This document shows, piece by piece, positions 7,960 through 17,079 of a DNA stretch of 64,000 nucleotides (its first letter is position 1; the number at the start of each line of letters is the position of its first letter). The stretch comes from Candidatus Poribacteria bacterium (lineage in GTDB: Bacteria > Poribacteria > WGA-4E > GCA-2687025), in NCBI GenBank assembly GCA_026004875.1, contig BPJZ01000011.1, positions 52,655 through 116,654 of the forward strand, given 5' to 3'. A program made the position numbers and the translations under genes. The notes beneath the pieces are model-generated. The model was not told where the DNA came from and made no database searches. It worked only from the letters and a program-made list of their open reading frames with translations.

Positions 7960-9003
7960 TTAGGTTCTAGCGACTCCTACAAACCCAGAGAACCGCTTCA
8001 GCTGATCCCGAGTGCCCAGGACGATCACTCGGGAGCCTCCCAGCAGAGGGGTTTCCGGGCCGGGGCTGGTGATCAATTGTCCATCAGGGGAGCGAATCGC
8101 TAGGACGTTCACGCCAACCTGGGATCGGATGCGCAGTTCGCCGAGCGTCTTGCCCGTCAGGGGGGAGTCCGGCGGTACCAGCACCTGCTCTAAGAGGAAC
8201 TCGACGGTGCCCGCCTGCATGACGGCGTCCAGGAACTCGCTCACCTCGGGGCGCAGAATCATTGTAACCATTCGATGGGCGCTGATCTTGTACGGTGTGA
8301 TGACTCGATTGGCGCCGGCCTTGAGCAGCTTTGCCTCCGATTCGTCCCGGTTGGTCCGGGCGACGATGAACAGCTGCGGATTCAGGCTTCGCGCCGTCAG
8401 GACGACGAACACGTTGTCGGCGTCCTCCGGCAGCGCCGCGACCAGACACCGCGCGCGCTCAATCCCCGCCAGTTGAAGCACCTCTTCGTCAGAAGCGTCC
8501 CCGACCAACCCGCATCGCGCTGCGTCGGGGACCTGGGCGATGGCGGTCTCGTCCCGATCGATCACGACAAACGGAATCTCCTCTTGGAGGAGCTCCCGGA
8601 CAACGTGCCTTCCCACCCGTCCGTAGCCGCAGACGATTACGTGGTTGCGCATCCGTTCCATCTGTTTTCGCTTCCATCGTTGTGCGAGCAGTCCACGCCA
8701 CTCCCCTTCCAGGAGGAATTCTGCCGTCGCACCGAAAAAGTAAGTCGCCGTCACCGCTCCAGAGAGGATCAGAAAGATCGTGAACAGCCGTCCTTCCGGG
8801 CTGAGCGGTCGAACCTCTCCAAAGCCGACGGTGGTGATCGTGATCACGGTCATGTAGAGCGCTTCCAGAGGGGAGAGCCCTTCCAGGAGGCGATACCCGA
8901 TGGTTCCTCCCAGAACGATCCCCGTCAAGGCCAGAAAGACCGGCCGCTGCCGCTGGAGGAACTGGACGGTCAGCCGCCACCAGAGGCCGACAGTGCTCCT
9001 CAT
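7960..9003 (-). CDS. Two-TM potassium channel with TrkA-N and TrkA-C (RCK) domains
   Basis: 347 residues. Residues 20-105 hold two membrane helices around the pore loop TITTVGFGE (56-63), the K+ selectivity filter with Phe instead of Tyr. Residues 117-235 are an NAD-binding RCK/TrkA-N Rossmann domain (VIVCGYGRVGRHVV). The C-terminal 80 residues form a TrkA-C ligand-sensing domain (GELRIRSQVGVNVLAI). The architecture is that of MthK/Kch-type ligand-gated channels of the inner membrane. Its ATG overlaps the gcvT stop (ATGA), so it is translationally coupled inside a glycine-cleavage operon, which is an unusual place for a channel. Confidence 0.92.
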   Translation of the reverse strand: MRSTVGLWWRLTVQFLQRQRPVFLALTGIVLGGTIGYRLLEGLSPLEALYMTVITITTVGFGEVRPLSPEGRLFTIFLILSGAVTATYFFGATAEFLLEGEWRGLLAQRWKRKQMERMRNHVIVCGYGRVGRHVVRELLQEEIPFVVIDRDETAIAQVPDAARCGLVGDASDEEVLQLAGIERARCLVAALPEDADNVFVVLTARSLNPQLFIVARTNRDESEAKLLKAGANRVITPYKISAHRMVTMILRPEVSEFLDAVMQAGTVEFLLEQVLVPPDSPLTGKTLGELRIRSQVGVNVLAIRSPDGQLITSPGPETPLLGGSRVIVLGTRDQLKRFSGFVGVART

Positions 9004-10109
9004 CGAAACGAGCCCCGATAAAACGGCGTCCGCACGATCCGCGCCGGGTGGCGTCTCCTCCGAATTTCGATCTCGATGGGCCGGCCGACCTCAGCGAACC
9101 TTCTCTGGACATAGGCCAGGCCGATGTTGACCCCCAGTGTCGGCGAGGGTCCGCCGCTGGTCACCATGCCGATCTCCTGCTCGCCGACGTAGACGGGGTG
9201 CCCGTGTCGGGCCACCGCGCGCGATTCCATCTGAAATCCTACCAGCCGACGACGGACGCCCTGCTCCTTTTGTCGTCGGAGGGCCTCTTCGCCGATAAAT
9301 CCAGTTCCAAAGGCCAATGTCCAACTCAGCCCCGCCTCCAACGGGGTGGTCGTCTCGTCCATGTCCTGGCCATAAAGCAGCAGTCGAGCCTCCAGCCGGA
9401 GCGTGTCCCGAGCCCCTAGCCCCGCCGGGAGCCCTTCGGCCTCCTGGACGGCCTTCAGCAGCGTTCGCCAAAGCGGAATAGCCTGCTCCGCGGGGCCGAG
9501 CACTTCGTAGCCCAGCTCCCCGGTGTATCCGGTCCTGGAAACGATCACGGGTATCCCGGCGATCTCGTCGGAGGCGAAGTGAAACGGCTTGGCCGGAGCC
9601 AGACGGCGCGAAAGGAGCGGCTCGAGAACCTCCCGCGAGCGAGGCCCTTGAACGGCCAAAAGGATCGTCTCCTCGGTTCGATCACAGAGAGAGGTGTCCC
9701 CCCAAAGGTGCTGACGAATCCAGGCGACGTCCTTCTCCCGGGTCGCTGCGTTGACGATTAGCAGGTACCGTTCAGGATGGATGCAGTAGACGATAAGATC
9801 GTCCAGGATGCCGCCGTCCTCTCGGCACATGACCGTATAAAGCGCTTCGCCGTCGCTCAGCGCCGAGACGTCGTTCGTAACCAGCCGCTGGAGGACGGCG
9901 CAAGCGTCCAGCCCCAGCACCTCTAGCCGTCCCATGTGGGAGACGTCAAAGATCCCTACCCGCTCCCGAACGGCCCGATGCTCCGCAAAGATGCCCTCAT
10001 ACTGAAGGGGCATCTCCCAGCCGGCAAAGGGGACCATCCGGGCGCCGAGTCGGCGGTGCTCCTCGACGAGAGGCGTTTTGCGAAGAGGGCTAGAAGCCTC
10101 AGAGTCCAC
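9000..10109 (-). CDS. gcvT: Glycine cleavage system T protein (aminomethyltransferase)
   Basis: 369 residues. It transfers the methylene group from aminomethyl-lipoyl GcvH to tetrahydrofolate and releases ammonia. Motifs: PFAGWEMPLQYEG, GIFDVSHMGRLEV, VTNDVS, GGILDDLIVY, SRTGYTGELGYEV and GLGARDTLRLEA, then a C-terminal barrel with VGFQME and IGMVTSGG. The start is GTG at 10109, 6 bases after the preceding glycosidase-like lipoprotein stop and with a GGAAAGGA stretch upstream. Gene order gcvT-channel-gcvH-gcvPA suggests one transcript. Confidence 0.95.
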   Translation of the reverse strand: MDSEASSPLRKTPLVEEHRRLGARMVPFAGWEMPLQYEGIFAEHRAVRERVGIFDVSHMGRLEVLGLDACAVLQRLVTNDVSALSDGEALYTVMCREDGGILDDLIVYCIHPERYLLIVNAATREKDVAWIRQHLWGDTSLCDRTEETILLAVQGPRSREVLEPLLSRRLAPAKPFHFASDEIAGIPVIVSRTGYTGELGYEVLGPAEQAIPLWRTLLKAVQEAEGLPAGLGARDTLRLEARLLLYGQDMDETTTPLEAGLSWTLAFGTGFIGEEALRRQKEQGVRRRLVGFQMESRAVARHGHPVYVGEQEIGMVTSGGPSPTLGVNIGLAYVQRRFAEVGRPIEIEIRRRRHPARIVRTPFYRGSFR

Positions 10110-10115
10110 AGGCGA

Positions 10116-11504
10116 TCATCCTTTCCGTTGAACCTCAACAAGCGCCAGCCAGGTTTTTGAGCGGTCCGGGCTGCTCAGTCGGACAAATTCGTCCTCGACG
10201 GGGACCTCTTCCGGCTCTCGAAACGCTCCGGTCGTTCCGTTGAACCAGCGGACGGTTGCCCGCTCAGCCGGGCCGACCTGGAGCCGAACCTCACCGCCTC
10301 GGAAGAAGTACAACCCGAAGGCGTCCTCCTTGGCCAGGACGTAGGCTTCGTTCTCCTCCCGATCGGCGAGAAGCTCCGGTCTCGGCTCCGCGTCAAAGGG
10401 GGGAAAGACCGCAAAGAACGCTCTGGCCGATCGGATAGCCGTCTGAGCCAGCTCATCCGCCCCGCTGCCGCTTGGCGGACGATGGAACCGAGTTGCAGCA
10501 CAGCCGGCAAAGAGATTCTGCCACCACCGATCCCAGCCGACCATTGGATCGTTTGGTCGTCCGCCGCTCAGCCGCGCGTAGACTTTAACGTTGTTCATCG
10601 GACGGGGGCCGATCTGTTGAATCTGCTTTCGCATCCAGAGCAGACGGTTGTAATGGACCTCCCCCTCTTGCCAATTGTTCTGAGAGACTTCGACATAGGT
10701 AAATAGGTCCGGATGGCGAAGAGTGCGCTGCTGAACCTCGTGACGGAGGTCCCAGGGGTCCCACATCTCGGTGACCATTGCTCGGCGGCCCAGCGACTCG
10801 GCGGCCCGGTGGATGAACTCCGCCCAGTAGACGGCCCAAGCCTCCGGCGCCATCGTTTCGTTGTCAATGCAGAACAAGACGTTCGGATACTGGAGCGCGA
10901 TCTCCAAGACCCGTCGGGCAAAGGCCTCTTGGTACGGAAGGACAACTCGGTTGTGCTCTGCTTCCGGAACGGTGCGGAAGAACGGCTGCGCCCCTTGGGC
11001 CGGGTGCCCCGACCAAGACTCCGGGAGTCCCGATTCTTCGGCGGTGTAGTTGAGGTTGTTCTTGGGATTGAAAGGGTTCTTCTCCCAATGCTCCCGATAG
11101 TAGTCGAACGTCGCCCACAGTTCGATTTGGACGAAGATGTCTCGCCGGGCCGTCTCTTGGAGAAAGGTCTCCAGGCGCTCCCAGAACTCCGGATGGAATC
11201 GGTTCAGGTCGTACCTCCCCCGTTCGTCGGGCAGGTAGGGAGGTACGTTGTTCGGATCGCGCCAGGAGAGCGTGCAGCGGAAGTAGTTCGCGCCGATCTC
11301 CTCGTAAACCCGTAGATTGGCGCGGAACAGCTCCGGATCGTTAAAAAGATTGTCCTCGTCGGAGCCGCCGATCAGAAGGATCGGCTCGCCTCGGTAGCTC
11401 CAGTAGAACGGGTTTGCCGGATAGGGTTGAAGCCCTTCTTCGCTCCGAGCTGTCGGACACGACGCCATCAGCAAGACCCCTAAGAACAGCGCTCCGGTCC
11501 GCAC
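10116..11504 (-). CDS. Secreted glycoside hydrolase-like lipoprotein (TIM barrel, collagenase-associated type)
   Basis: 462 residues from a GTG at 11504, preferred because AAGG lies six bases upstream and a signal peptide follows directly (TGALFLGVLLMASC). The last five residues resemble a lipobox, so it is probably a lipoprotein. The mature part begins with a substrate-cleft motif (NPFYWSYRGEPILLIGG), like DUF4038/GH-A proteins, then TIM-barrel strands (GANYFRCTLSW). The candidate acid/base Glu is near residue 215 (IDNETMAPEAW). A C-terminal beta domain (WFNGTTGAF) resembles the putative collagen-binding domain that follows such barrels. The substrate is unknown. It sits between an aldehyde dehydrogenase and gcvT on the leftward operon. 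Confidence 0.7.
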   Translation of the reverse strand: MRTGALFLGVLLMASCPTARSEEGLQPYPANPFYWSYRGEPILLIGGSDEDNLFNDPELFRANLRVYEEIGANYFRCTLSWRDPNNVPPYLPDERGRYDLNRFHPEFWERLETFLQETARRDIFVQIELWATFDYYREHWEKNPFNPKNNLNYTAEESGLPESWSGHPAQGAQPFFRTVPEAEHNRVVLPYQEAFARRVLEIALQYPNVLFCIDNETMAPEAWAVYWAEFIHRAAESLGRRAMVTEMWDPWDLRHEVQQRTLRHPDLFTYVEVSQNNWQEGEVHYNRLLWMRKQIQQIGPRPMNNVKVYARLSGGRPNDPMVGWDRWWQNLFAGCAATRFHRPPSGSGADELAQTAIRSARAFFAVFPPFDAEPRPELLADREENEAYVLAKEDAFGLYFFRGGEVRLQVGPAERATVRWFNGTTGAFREPEEVPVEDEFVRLSSPDRSKTWLALVEVQRKG

Positions 11505-11523
11505 CCCCACACCTTTCAACCGA

Positions 11524-12981
11524 TCAAGGGTTGTGGTGCAGGTAGACCGTCTTGATCTGAGTGTAAAACTCGATCGCCACATGTCCCTGTTCCCGCGTTC
11601 CGGTGCTGGAGCCCTTGTAGCCGCCGAAGGGCACCTGGACTTCGGCGCCCGCCGTCTGGCCGTTGACGTGGACGATCCCCGCCTGGATGGAGTGGATGTA
11701 CTGGAACGCTCGCTTGAGGTCGTTGGTGACGATGCTGGCGGAGAGGCCGTATCGGACGTTGTTGGCCACCTCGATAGCCTCTTCGAAACTGTCCACAGCG
11801 ATGATCCCCACCACCGGCCCGAAGATCTCCTCCTGCGCGATCCGCATCTGAGGGTGCACGTCTCCGAAGACGGTCGGCTGGACGAAGTAACCCTTATCGT
11901 AGTCACCGCCGGTGAGCCGCTCGCCGCCGCAGAGCAGCTTGGCTCCCTCCGCCTTGCCGATTTCGATGTAGTTCAGGATATTTTTCAATGCGGCCTCGTC
12001 GATGGCCGGGCCGATCTCCACGCTCGGGTCCAGGCCGTTGCCGACTTTCAGGCGTCTCACCCGCTCGACCAGCTTTTCGGTGAACTCGCGAACGACCGGT
12101 TTGAGGACGATCGCTCGGCTGGTGGCGGTGCACTTTTGGCCGGTAGACCACATCGCTCCCGCGACGGTAAACTCGACGGCCCGGTCCAGGTCGGCGTCTT
12201 CCAAGACGATAATCGGGTTTTTGCCGCCCATCTCGCACTGACACTTGGCGCCGCGGGAGGAGACCACGTCGTACAGTCGGGTGCCGACGGCATTGGAGCC
12301 AGTGAAGGAGACCGCCTTGACCTTGGGGTTGGTGGCCAGCTCCTCGCCAACGGTGCGTCCTGGCCCGGTTACCAAGTTGAGGACGCCGGGGGGTAGCCCG
12401 GCCTCTTCTAGCGCCTTGACCAGCTGGCAGGCGGAAATCGGCGCGAGGCTGGCCGGCTTCAGGACAACCGTGTTCCCGGCGATCAACGCCGGAAGGGCCT
12501 TCCACGCCGGAATGGCGATCGGGAAGTTCCAAGGTGTAATCAGCCCGACGACCCCAAGCGGCTCCCGGATCGTATAGAGGAAGGTTCCCGGCTGCTGGGA
12601 GGGGAAGGTTTCACCGGTTAGTCGTCGGGCCTCGCCGCCGAAGAACTCCAGCAGCTCAACGGTTCGGAGCGTCTCTCCGATCCCTTCTTTAAGCGTTTTC
12701 CCTTCCTCGCGGGTCAGCAGGCGTCCCACCTCCTCGGCGCGGGACTCCAGAATCTGTGCCGCTTTGAAGAGAATCTTTCCTCGCCGGGGCGGTTCCCACC
12801 GGCTCCACTCGGCAAAGGCGGCCTCGGCCGCCTCGATGGCCGCGATCGTGTCCTCCCGGTCGCTTTCTGGGTGAACCCCGACGATATCGCTCGTGTCGGC
12901 GGGGTTGATGTTCTCAAAGGTCCGCCCGCTTCGAGCCGGAACCCACTCTCCGTTGATGTAGTTCAGATACTCTTGTGTCAT
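11524..12981 (-). CDS. NAD(P)-dependent aldehyde dehydrogenase
   Basis: 485 residues from ATG 12981, preceded by AAGGAGGAG. It is a canonical ALDH superfamily member: [32 protein letters not shown], catalytic Glu in CEMGGKNP (about residue 250), catalytic Cys in GQKCTATSR (about 283), EEIFGPVVG and [11 protein letters not shown] near the end. The closest families I recognise are 2,5-dioxovalerate/ketoglutarate-semialdehyde dehydrogenases used in sugar-acid breakdown, which would fit the glycosidase genes on each side; this is inference. It starts 16 bases after the DUF5060 gene. Confidence 0.9.
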   Translation of the reverse strand: MTQEYLNYINGEWVPARSGRTFENINPADTSDIVGVHPESDREDTIAAIEAAEAAFAEWSRWEPPRRGKILFKAAQILESRAEEVGRLLTREEGKTLKEGIGETLRTVELLEFFGGEARRLTGETFPSQQPGTFLYTIREPLGVVGLITPWNFPIAIPAWKALPALIAGNTVVLKPASLAPISACQLVKALEEAGLPPGVLNLVTGPGRTVGEELATNPKVKAVSFTGSNAVGTRLYDVVSSRGAKCQCEMGGKNPIIVLEDADLDRAVEFTVAGAMWSTGQKCTATSRAIVLKPVVREFTEKLVERVRRLKVGNGLDPSVEIGPAIDEAALKNILNYIEIGKAEGAKLLCGGERLTGGDYDKGYFVQPTVFGDVHPQMRIAQEEIFGPVVGIIAVDSFEEAIEVANNVRYGLSASIVTNDLKRAFQYIHSIQAGIVHVNGQTAGAEVQVPFGGYKGSSTGTREQGHVAIEFYTQIKTVYLHHNP

Positions 12982-12997
12982 GGTCGTCAGCTCCTCC

Positions 12998-14743
12998 TTA
13001 CTCCTCAGGTCTCTCAACGGGTAGAACTTTCAGGGCAACGTCCCGCTCGACGGAGGGAATCTGCAGGGAAAGCCCCGCCTCTGTTGTGGCGACTTCCCAT
13101 CGGTTGGAGACCGTCCCGTCCCAGGTGTCCCAGAGCTCCGCCCGATAGCTTCCCGGTTCCAGGCCGAGCAGGCTCAGGGTAAACGGAAGGGTTGGCTCGA
13201 TCGGCTCTCCTCTCTCGGCACGGGACCAGGTGTGATGCGGATTCTGGATCCAGATCAGAGCTAGCCGGTCGTTTTGTAGTCCGATCACACGGGCGGGAGT
13301 CTCCTCCGGCGCCTGATAGCTGAGGGGACGGAGTCCCAACCTGTGCCAGGGAACCCCCCGAACAAATCGCGCGATCGCCACGAAGTGCCAGTAGAGGTTC
13401 TGCGGCTCGATGTAGTTATCCCACCACCAGAGCATGGCCGTTCCGGCGCCGCCGGAGAGCGCCGAGGCCCACAGGCCGTTGTGAAGGCCGATCCCGTTCG
13501 GATCGCGCTGGGGATGCGGCCCGGTCGAATCCACTCCAAATTCGCCAAAAAGGTGCGGCTTCCCAAAGCGTTCCAGCTTTTCCAGCGTGAAGTTCCGGAC
13601 GCTTTCCGCAATGTCCGGGGCGTGATACTGATGGGTTTGGGTGATCTCGATCTCCGGCAGCGCCCAGACGGCGTCGTCCCCGCGAGGGTTCGCGTAACTG
13701 GTCGTGATCGGGTGATCATAAGGGTCCAGTTCTCGGAGGTACCGTCCCATCTCCTGGTGCCAGGCGACGACGTCCTCCGAGATGTACCGCTCAACGATGT
13801 CCACTTCGTTCCAGAACTCCCAGGCCAGTAGGTTGGTCCGCCAGGCGTATCGGGAGACCAGATAGCTGAGCTTTCGACGGTACAGCTCTCGGGCGCGTGG
13901 ATCGGTAAAAAACTGCTCCGGCGACTCCAGAAACCCCCCGTTCTCCACGGCGTAAGGGTTCTCTTGGTAAAACGCATAGGGGGGACGGATGCGAAGCTTA
14001 TTAAAGGATTCGAGGCAGAGCATGATGGCAATTCCCCGCTCGGCGGCCAGGTCGAAGATGCGGTCCAACTTCCAGGCGTTGCCCAGATGGTACTGGCCCA
14101 GAGGCGGGTAGTCGGCACCGGTCCACTCCAGCTCGACGTTCCAAGAGATCATCCAAATTCGGGTGTAGTTTTCTCCGTGGGCAGCCATCTTGTCGAAGTA
14201 CTCGCGGTATCGGTGGGTGCCGGCGGCGTCGGTCCAACAGACGTTATGGCCTACCGCAAAGTAAGGGCTGCCGTCGTCTCGGCGGAAGTAGCGCGGGTCC
14301 TCGGAGAGGCGAATGAACCCCGGAAAGGGCGATTCTAGGACGGTGAAGCTCCCGTTGCCCAAGGGTCGGCTCTCCGATCCGAGCACTTCGGCGAGGGTAA
14401 AGGCGTGCTCGCCAACCTCGACCGGCGTGTACCGCGCGCGGAAGTAAGGCTCCCCGATCGGGATCAGGCGTTCGGTGCCCCCTTCCAACTGGGAACGGTA
14501 CTCCTGGAACCAGAAGGCCCACACCCGATCGGTTCGCCCCGAAGGACGGCGGATTGTGATCTCGATCCGATTGGCCGCCGTGTCAAAGGGGTTCTCAAAC
14601 CGAAGCTCCGGGGAAAACTCCACCTGCCAGAGCCCGTAACGGGGAAGCCGATGGGCATTGACCGTCCACGATTCCGCCATGATCGTCGTGATTCCTCCCA
14701 GGAGTAAGCCGAGCACCACACAGACACGCCGCCCTCTTCTCAA
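12998..14743 (-). CDS. Secreted DUF5060/GH5-like glycoside hydrolase
   Basis: 581 residues with a signal peptide (RRGRRVCVVLGLLLGGITTIMA). Residues 30-130 form a DUF5060-type beta domain (FENPFDTAANRIEITIRRPSG), followed by a TIM barrel with GENYTRIWMISW, acid/base Glu in WEFWNEVD (about residue 311) and nucleophile Glu in LFGEFGVDS (about 399). WWWDNYI and a C-terminal beta-sandwich close the protein. This is the clan GH-A layout of cellulase/mannanase-like enzymes with DUF5060. It probably acts outside the cytoplasm on a plant or algal polysaccharide; the specific substrate is unknown. It is the first gene of the leftward operon, about 80 bases after a good promoter. Confidence 0.82.
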   Translation of the reverse strand: MRRGRRVCVVLGLLLGGITTIMAESWTVNAHRLPRYGLWQVEFSPELRFENPFDTAANRIEITIRRPSGRTDRVWAFWFQEYRSQLEGGTERLIPIGEPYFRARYTPVEVGEHAFTLAEVLGSESRPLGNGSFTVLESPFPGFIRLSEDPRYFRRDDGSPYFAVGHNVCWTDAAGTHRYREYFDKMAAHGENYTRIWMISWNVELEWTGADYPPLGQYHLGNAWKLDRIFDLAAERGIAIMLCLESFNKLRIRPPYAFYQENPYAVENGGFLESPEQFFTDPRARELYRRKLSYLVSRYAWRTNLLAWEFWNEVDIVERYISEDVVAWHQEMGRYLRELDPYDHPITTSYANPRGDDAVWALPEIEITQTHQYHAPDIAESVRNFTLEKLERFGKPHLFGEFGVDSTGPHPQRDPNGIGLHNGLWASALSGGAGTAMLWWWDNYIEPQNLYWHFVAIARFVRGVPWHRLGLRPLSYQAPEETPARVIGLQNDRLALIWIQNPHHTWSRAERGEPIEPTLPFTLSLLGLEPGSYRAELWDTWDGTVSNRWEVATTEAGLSLQIPSVERDVALKVLPVERPEE

Positions 14744-14822
14744 CGGGGATTCCTCCTAGCCGAATCGCATTCCTTCTCGCGCCTTAAGGAGGGCGCAACC
14801 GGCAAGCCTGTCGGTGCTTCTC

Positions 14823-14851
14823 AATGTAGCCGCTCCCCAGCGGTCCGTCAA
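14823..14851 (-). promoter_or_regulatory. Sigma70-type promoter for the glycosidase-gcv operon
   Basis: On the minus strand TTGACG (14851-14846) and TACATT (14828-14823) are 17 bases apart. It is the best promoter-like match in the gap between the divergent DUF5060 and tpx genes and lies about 80 bases before the DUF5060 start. Confidence 0.6.
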
Positions 14852-14904
14852 CCACGGCGGGGCGCCGCTGGGCGCAGCTAGCGCAGCCGGTGGGGCAAGT
14901 TCGG

Positions 14905-14934
14905 TTGCCTTCCGAGGAAGGGTCGAAGTACAGT
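14905..14934 (+). promoter_or_regulatory. Possible sigma70-type promoter for tpx
   Basis: TTGCCT (14905-14910) and TACAGT (14929-14934) are separated by 18 bases and lie 56 bases before the tpx ATG. The match is moderate. No OxyR-like or PerR-like box is evident nearby. Confidence 0.4.
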
Positions 14935-14989
14935 CCAACAGGAATGCCCCACTCGATGGCTGAACAATCACAAAGAAAGGGCCTTGTGC

Positions 14990-15508
14990 ATGGCAGAGTT
15001 CACCGGTCTGGTGACGTTTCGGGGGAATCCGTTGACGCTGGTCGGCAACGAGGTGAACGTGGGGGACACGGCTCCCGATTTTGAGATCGCCAGCAGTCTG
15101 GCGGAGAGGAAACGTCTCTCCGACTTTGCCGGGAAGGTGCGGGTGCTGAACGTGGTGCCTTCTCTGGACACCAGCGTCTGTTCCACGCAGACCCAGAAGT
15201 TTGACCGGTTTGCCAAGGAGCTAGGCGAGGATGTGGTCGTGTTGACGATTAGCATGGACCTGCCTCCGGCACAGGCTCGCTGGGCGCAGGAGCATCAGGC
15301 CGATCACGTCGTGTTGCTTTCCGATTACTTAGATCATTCCTTTGGGCTGGCCTACGGCGTCCGGATTAAAGAGCTGGGCGTTTTGGCTCGGAGCGTCTTT
15401 GTGGTGGACCGCGACGGCAAGGTCGTCTACAAGCAGATCGTGCCGGAGACGGTCGAGGAGCCGGACTACGAGCCGGTGATCGAGGCGGTCAAGAAGGCGC
15501 TGGGATGA
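14990..15508 (+). CDS. tpx: Thiol peroxidase (Tpx), lacking the usual resolving cysteine
   Basis: 172 residues from ATG 14990, with AAAGAAAGGG upstream. Atypical 2-Cys peroxiredoxin family: VTFRGNPLTLVG, GDTAPDFEI, peroxidatic Cys64 in PSLDTSVCSTQT, and SMDLPPAQARW. In most Tpx proteins the last segment continues F-C-G, which holds the resolving cysteine; here it reads W-A-Q and no second cysteine exists anywhere in the protein. It therefore probably works as a 1-Cys enzyme with an outside thiol reductant. It reduces peroxides in the cytoplasm. The stop overlaps the next gene (ATGA). Confidence 0.93.
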   Translation: MAEFTGLVTFRGNPLTLVGNEVNVGDTAPDFEIASSLAERKRLSDFAGKVRVLNVVPSLDTSVCSTQTQKFDRFAKELGEDVVVLTISMDLPPAQARWAQEHQADHVVLLSDYLDHSFGLAYGVRIKELGVLARSVFVVDRDGKVVYKQIVPETVEEPDYEPVIEAVKKALG

Positions 15509-16212
15509 GCGCTCCGAAGATTCGCGCCGTTCTATTCGACTTTGACGGCGTGATTGTAGATACTGAGCCGCTTCACTATCGGACGTTGGCCGAGACACTC
15601 GCTGCGGCGGGTCTCGGCCTTCTGACTGAGGAGGCTTATGGGGAGCGTTACATCGTCTTTGACGATCGGGAGGCGATCCGGGCGGCGTTTCGCGACGCGG
15701 GGCGGCCCCTCTCTCCGGAGCGCCTGGAGGCGTTGATGGAGGAGAAGGCCCGCCGGTTTCGGGAGCTGGCGGCAGCGGGAGTGGCGCTGTTCCCGGGGGC
15801 GCGGGAGGCGATCGAAGCGCTCGGGGCGGTCTACCCGTTAGCGATCGCCAGCGGTGCCCTTCGAGAGGAGATCGAAACCATCCTTGTGGCTCACGGGCTC
15901 CGAAGCCGTTTTTTGGCGCTGGCCGCTGCCGACGATGTTACCCACAGCAAGCCCCATCCGGAAACCTATCTGCTGGCTTTGGAGCGGCTCAATATGGCTC
16001 TTCGTTGCTCCCCTCCGATCCGTCCTGAAGAGACGGTCGTCATTGAGGATACGATCAACGGGGTTCTCGGCGCCCAAGCCGCCGGAATGCGAACGGTTGC
16101 CGTGACCCACTCCTATCCTGCGGAGCGGCTTCGCCACGCCGAGGTCGTTTTGGACTCCCTAATCGGGCTGACGCCGGGGCGTCTCTCTGCTCTGTTGGGA
16201 AGTAGCTCTTAG
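15505..16212 (+). CDS. HAD-superfamily phosphatase/phosphomutase (beta-PGM-like)
   Basis: 235 residues. HAD motif I is VLFDFDGVIVDTE (nucleophile D12, acid/base D14), motif II is AIASGALREE, motif III Lys is in THSKPHPETY and motif IV is VVIEDTINGVLGAQAAGM. A helical cap sits between motifs I and II (C1 type), as in beta-phosphoglucomutase, phosphoglycolate phosphatase and sugar-phosphate phosphatases. The substrate cannot be told. The start overlaps tpx by ATGA, so the two are translated together. Confidence 0.85.
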   Translation: MSAPKIRAVLFDFDGVIVDTEPLHYRTLAETLAAAGLGLLTEEAYGERYIVFDDREAIRAAFRDAGRPLSPERLEALMEEKARRFRELAAAGVALFPGAREAIEALGAVYPLAIASGALREEIETILVAHGLRSRFLALAAADDVTHSKPHPETYLLALERLNMALRCSPPIRPEETVVIEDTINGVLGAQAAGMRTVAVTHSYPAERLRHAEVVLDSLIGLTPGRLSALLGSSS

Positions 16213-16283
16213 CGGCCGCCCTCCGTTGCCTTCCTCCTTGGGATGACTTACGCTCTCAAGGCCGGAGAAAGGGGGTCGAGTGG

Positions 16284-17079
16284 ATGGCGGAGTGGATCAC
16301 ACCGCGCAACGTTCTGATCGTCGTCGTCCTGGGCGTGTTGCTGTACAACGCCGTTCGGGTGCTTCGGGAGTACGAGCGGGCGGTCGTCTTCCGTCTTGGG
16401 CGCTTTGTGGGCGTTCGAGGGCCGGGATTGGTGCTGTTGCTTCCCTTTGTGGATCGGATCGTGCGGGTGGACCTGCGGATTCACTCCGACGACATTCGAC
16501 CCCAGGACGTGATCACCAAAGACAACGTTTCAGTGACAGTGAACGCGGTGGTCTACCGTCGGATTGTAGACCCGGAGCGGGCGGTTTTAGGCGTTGAGGA
16601 CGTCCATTTTGCGACGGCCCAGGCGGCGCAGACGGCGCTTCGAAGCGCGTTGGGTCGGGTGGACCTAACCACGCTTTTAAGCCGACAGGAGGAGGTGGTC
16701 GCCAACCTTCAGGCGGTCCTTTCGGCTCAGGTTCGGGAGTGGGGCGTTGAGGTGCTCAGCGTTCAGATGAAGGACGTGCAGCTTCCCGACTCGATGAAGC
16801 GGGCGCTGGCCCGTCGTGCGGAGGCCGAACGGGAGCGCCGAGCGAAGATCATCCACGCCCAAGGCGAGCGGGCCGCCGCTGAAAAGCTGGTCGCCTCGGC
16901 GGAGCTGATCTCGCAAGAGCCGATCGCCTTGCAACTGCGCTACCCTCCAGAGTATCGGCGAGGTGGCCACCGAAAATAACTCCACGTTGGTCCTCCCCCT
17001 CCCGGTCGAATGGCTACAGCGATGGTTCGTCCAGCAGAGGACAGTTCCTTCGACGGCGGCGGAAAGCGGCCCTTCGTGA
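16284..17079 (+). CDS. Slipin/stomatin-like SPFH protein, frameshift near the C-terminus
   Basis: A membrane hairpin (NVLIVVVLGVLLYNAVRVL, residues 9-27) is followed by the SPFH domain: EYERAVVFRLGRFVGVRGPGL, VDLRIHSDD, TKDNVSVTVNAVVYRR, and a helical tail rich in Arg, Glu and Ala (AEAERERRAKIIHAQGE). The reading as it stands stops at 16979 after an atypical PPEYRRGG. Removing one C from 16943-16945 restores QLRYLQSIGEVATENN and STLVLPLP, the normal slipin ending, and ends at TGA 17077-17079. That stop overlaps the GTG of the next gene (GTGA), which supports the correction. Corrected length is 264 residues. Slipins scaffold membrane proteases; a possible protease partner (17964-18812) faces this gene. 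Confidence 0.87.

Noticed and set aside
11505..11906. N-terminal extension of the glycosidase-like lipoprotein over the aldehyde dehydrogenase gene
   Set aside because: Ser/Arg-rich shadow of the dehydrogenase; a signal peptide with a ribosome site starts at 11504.
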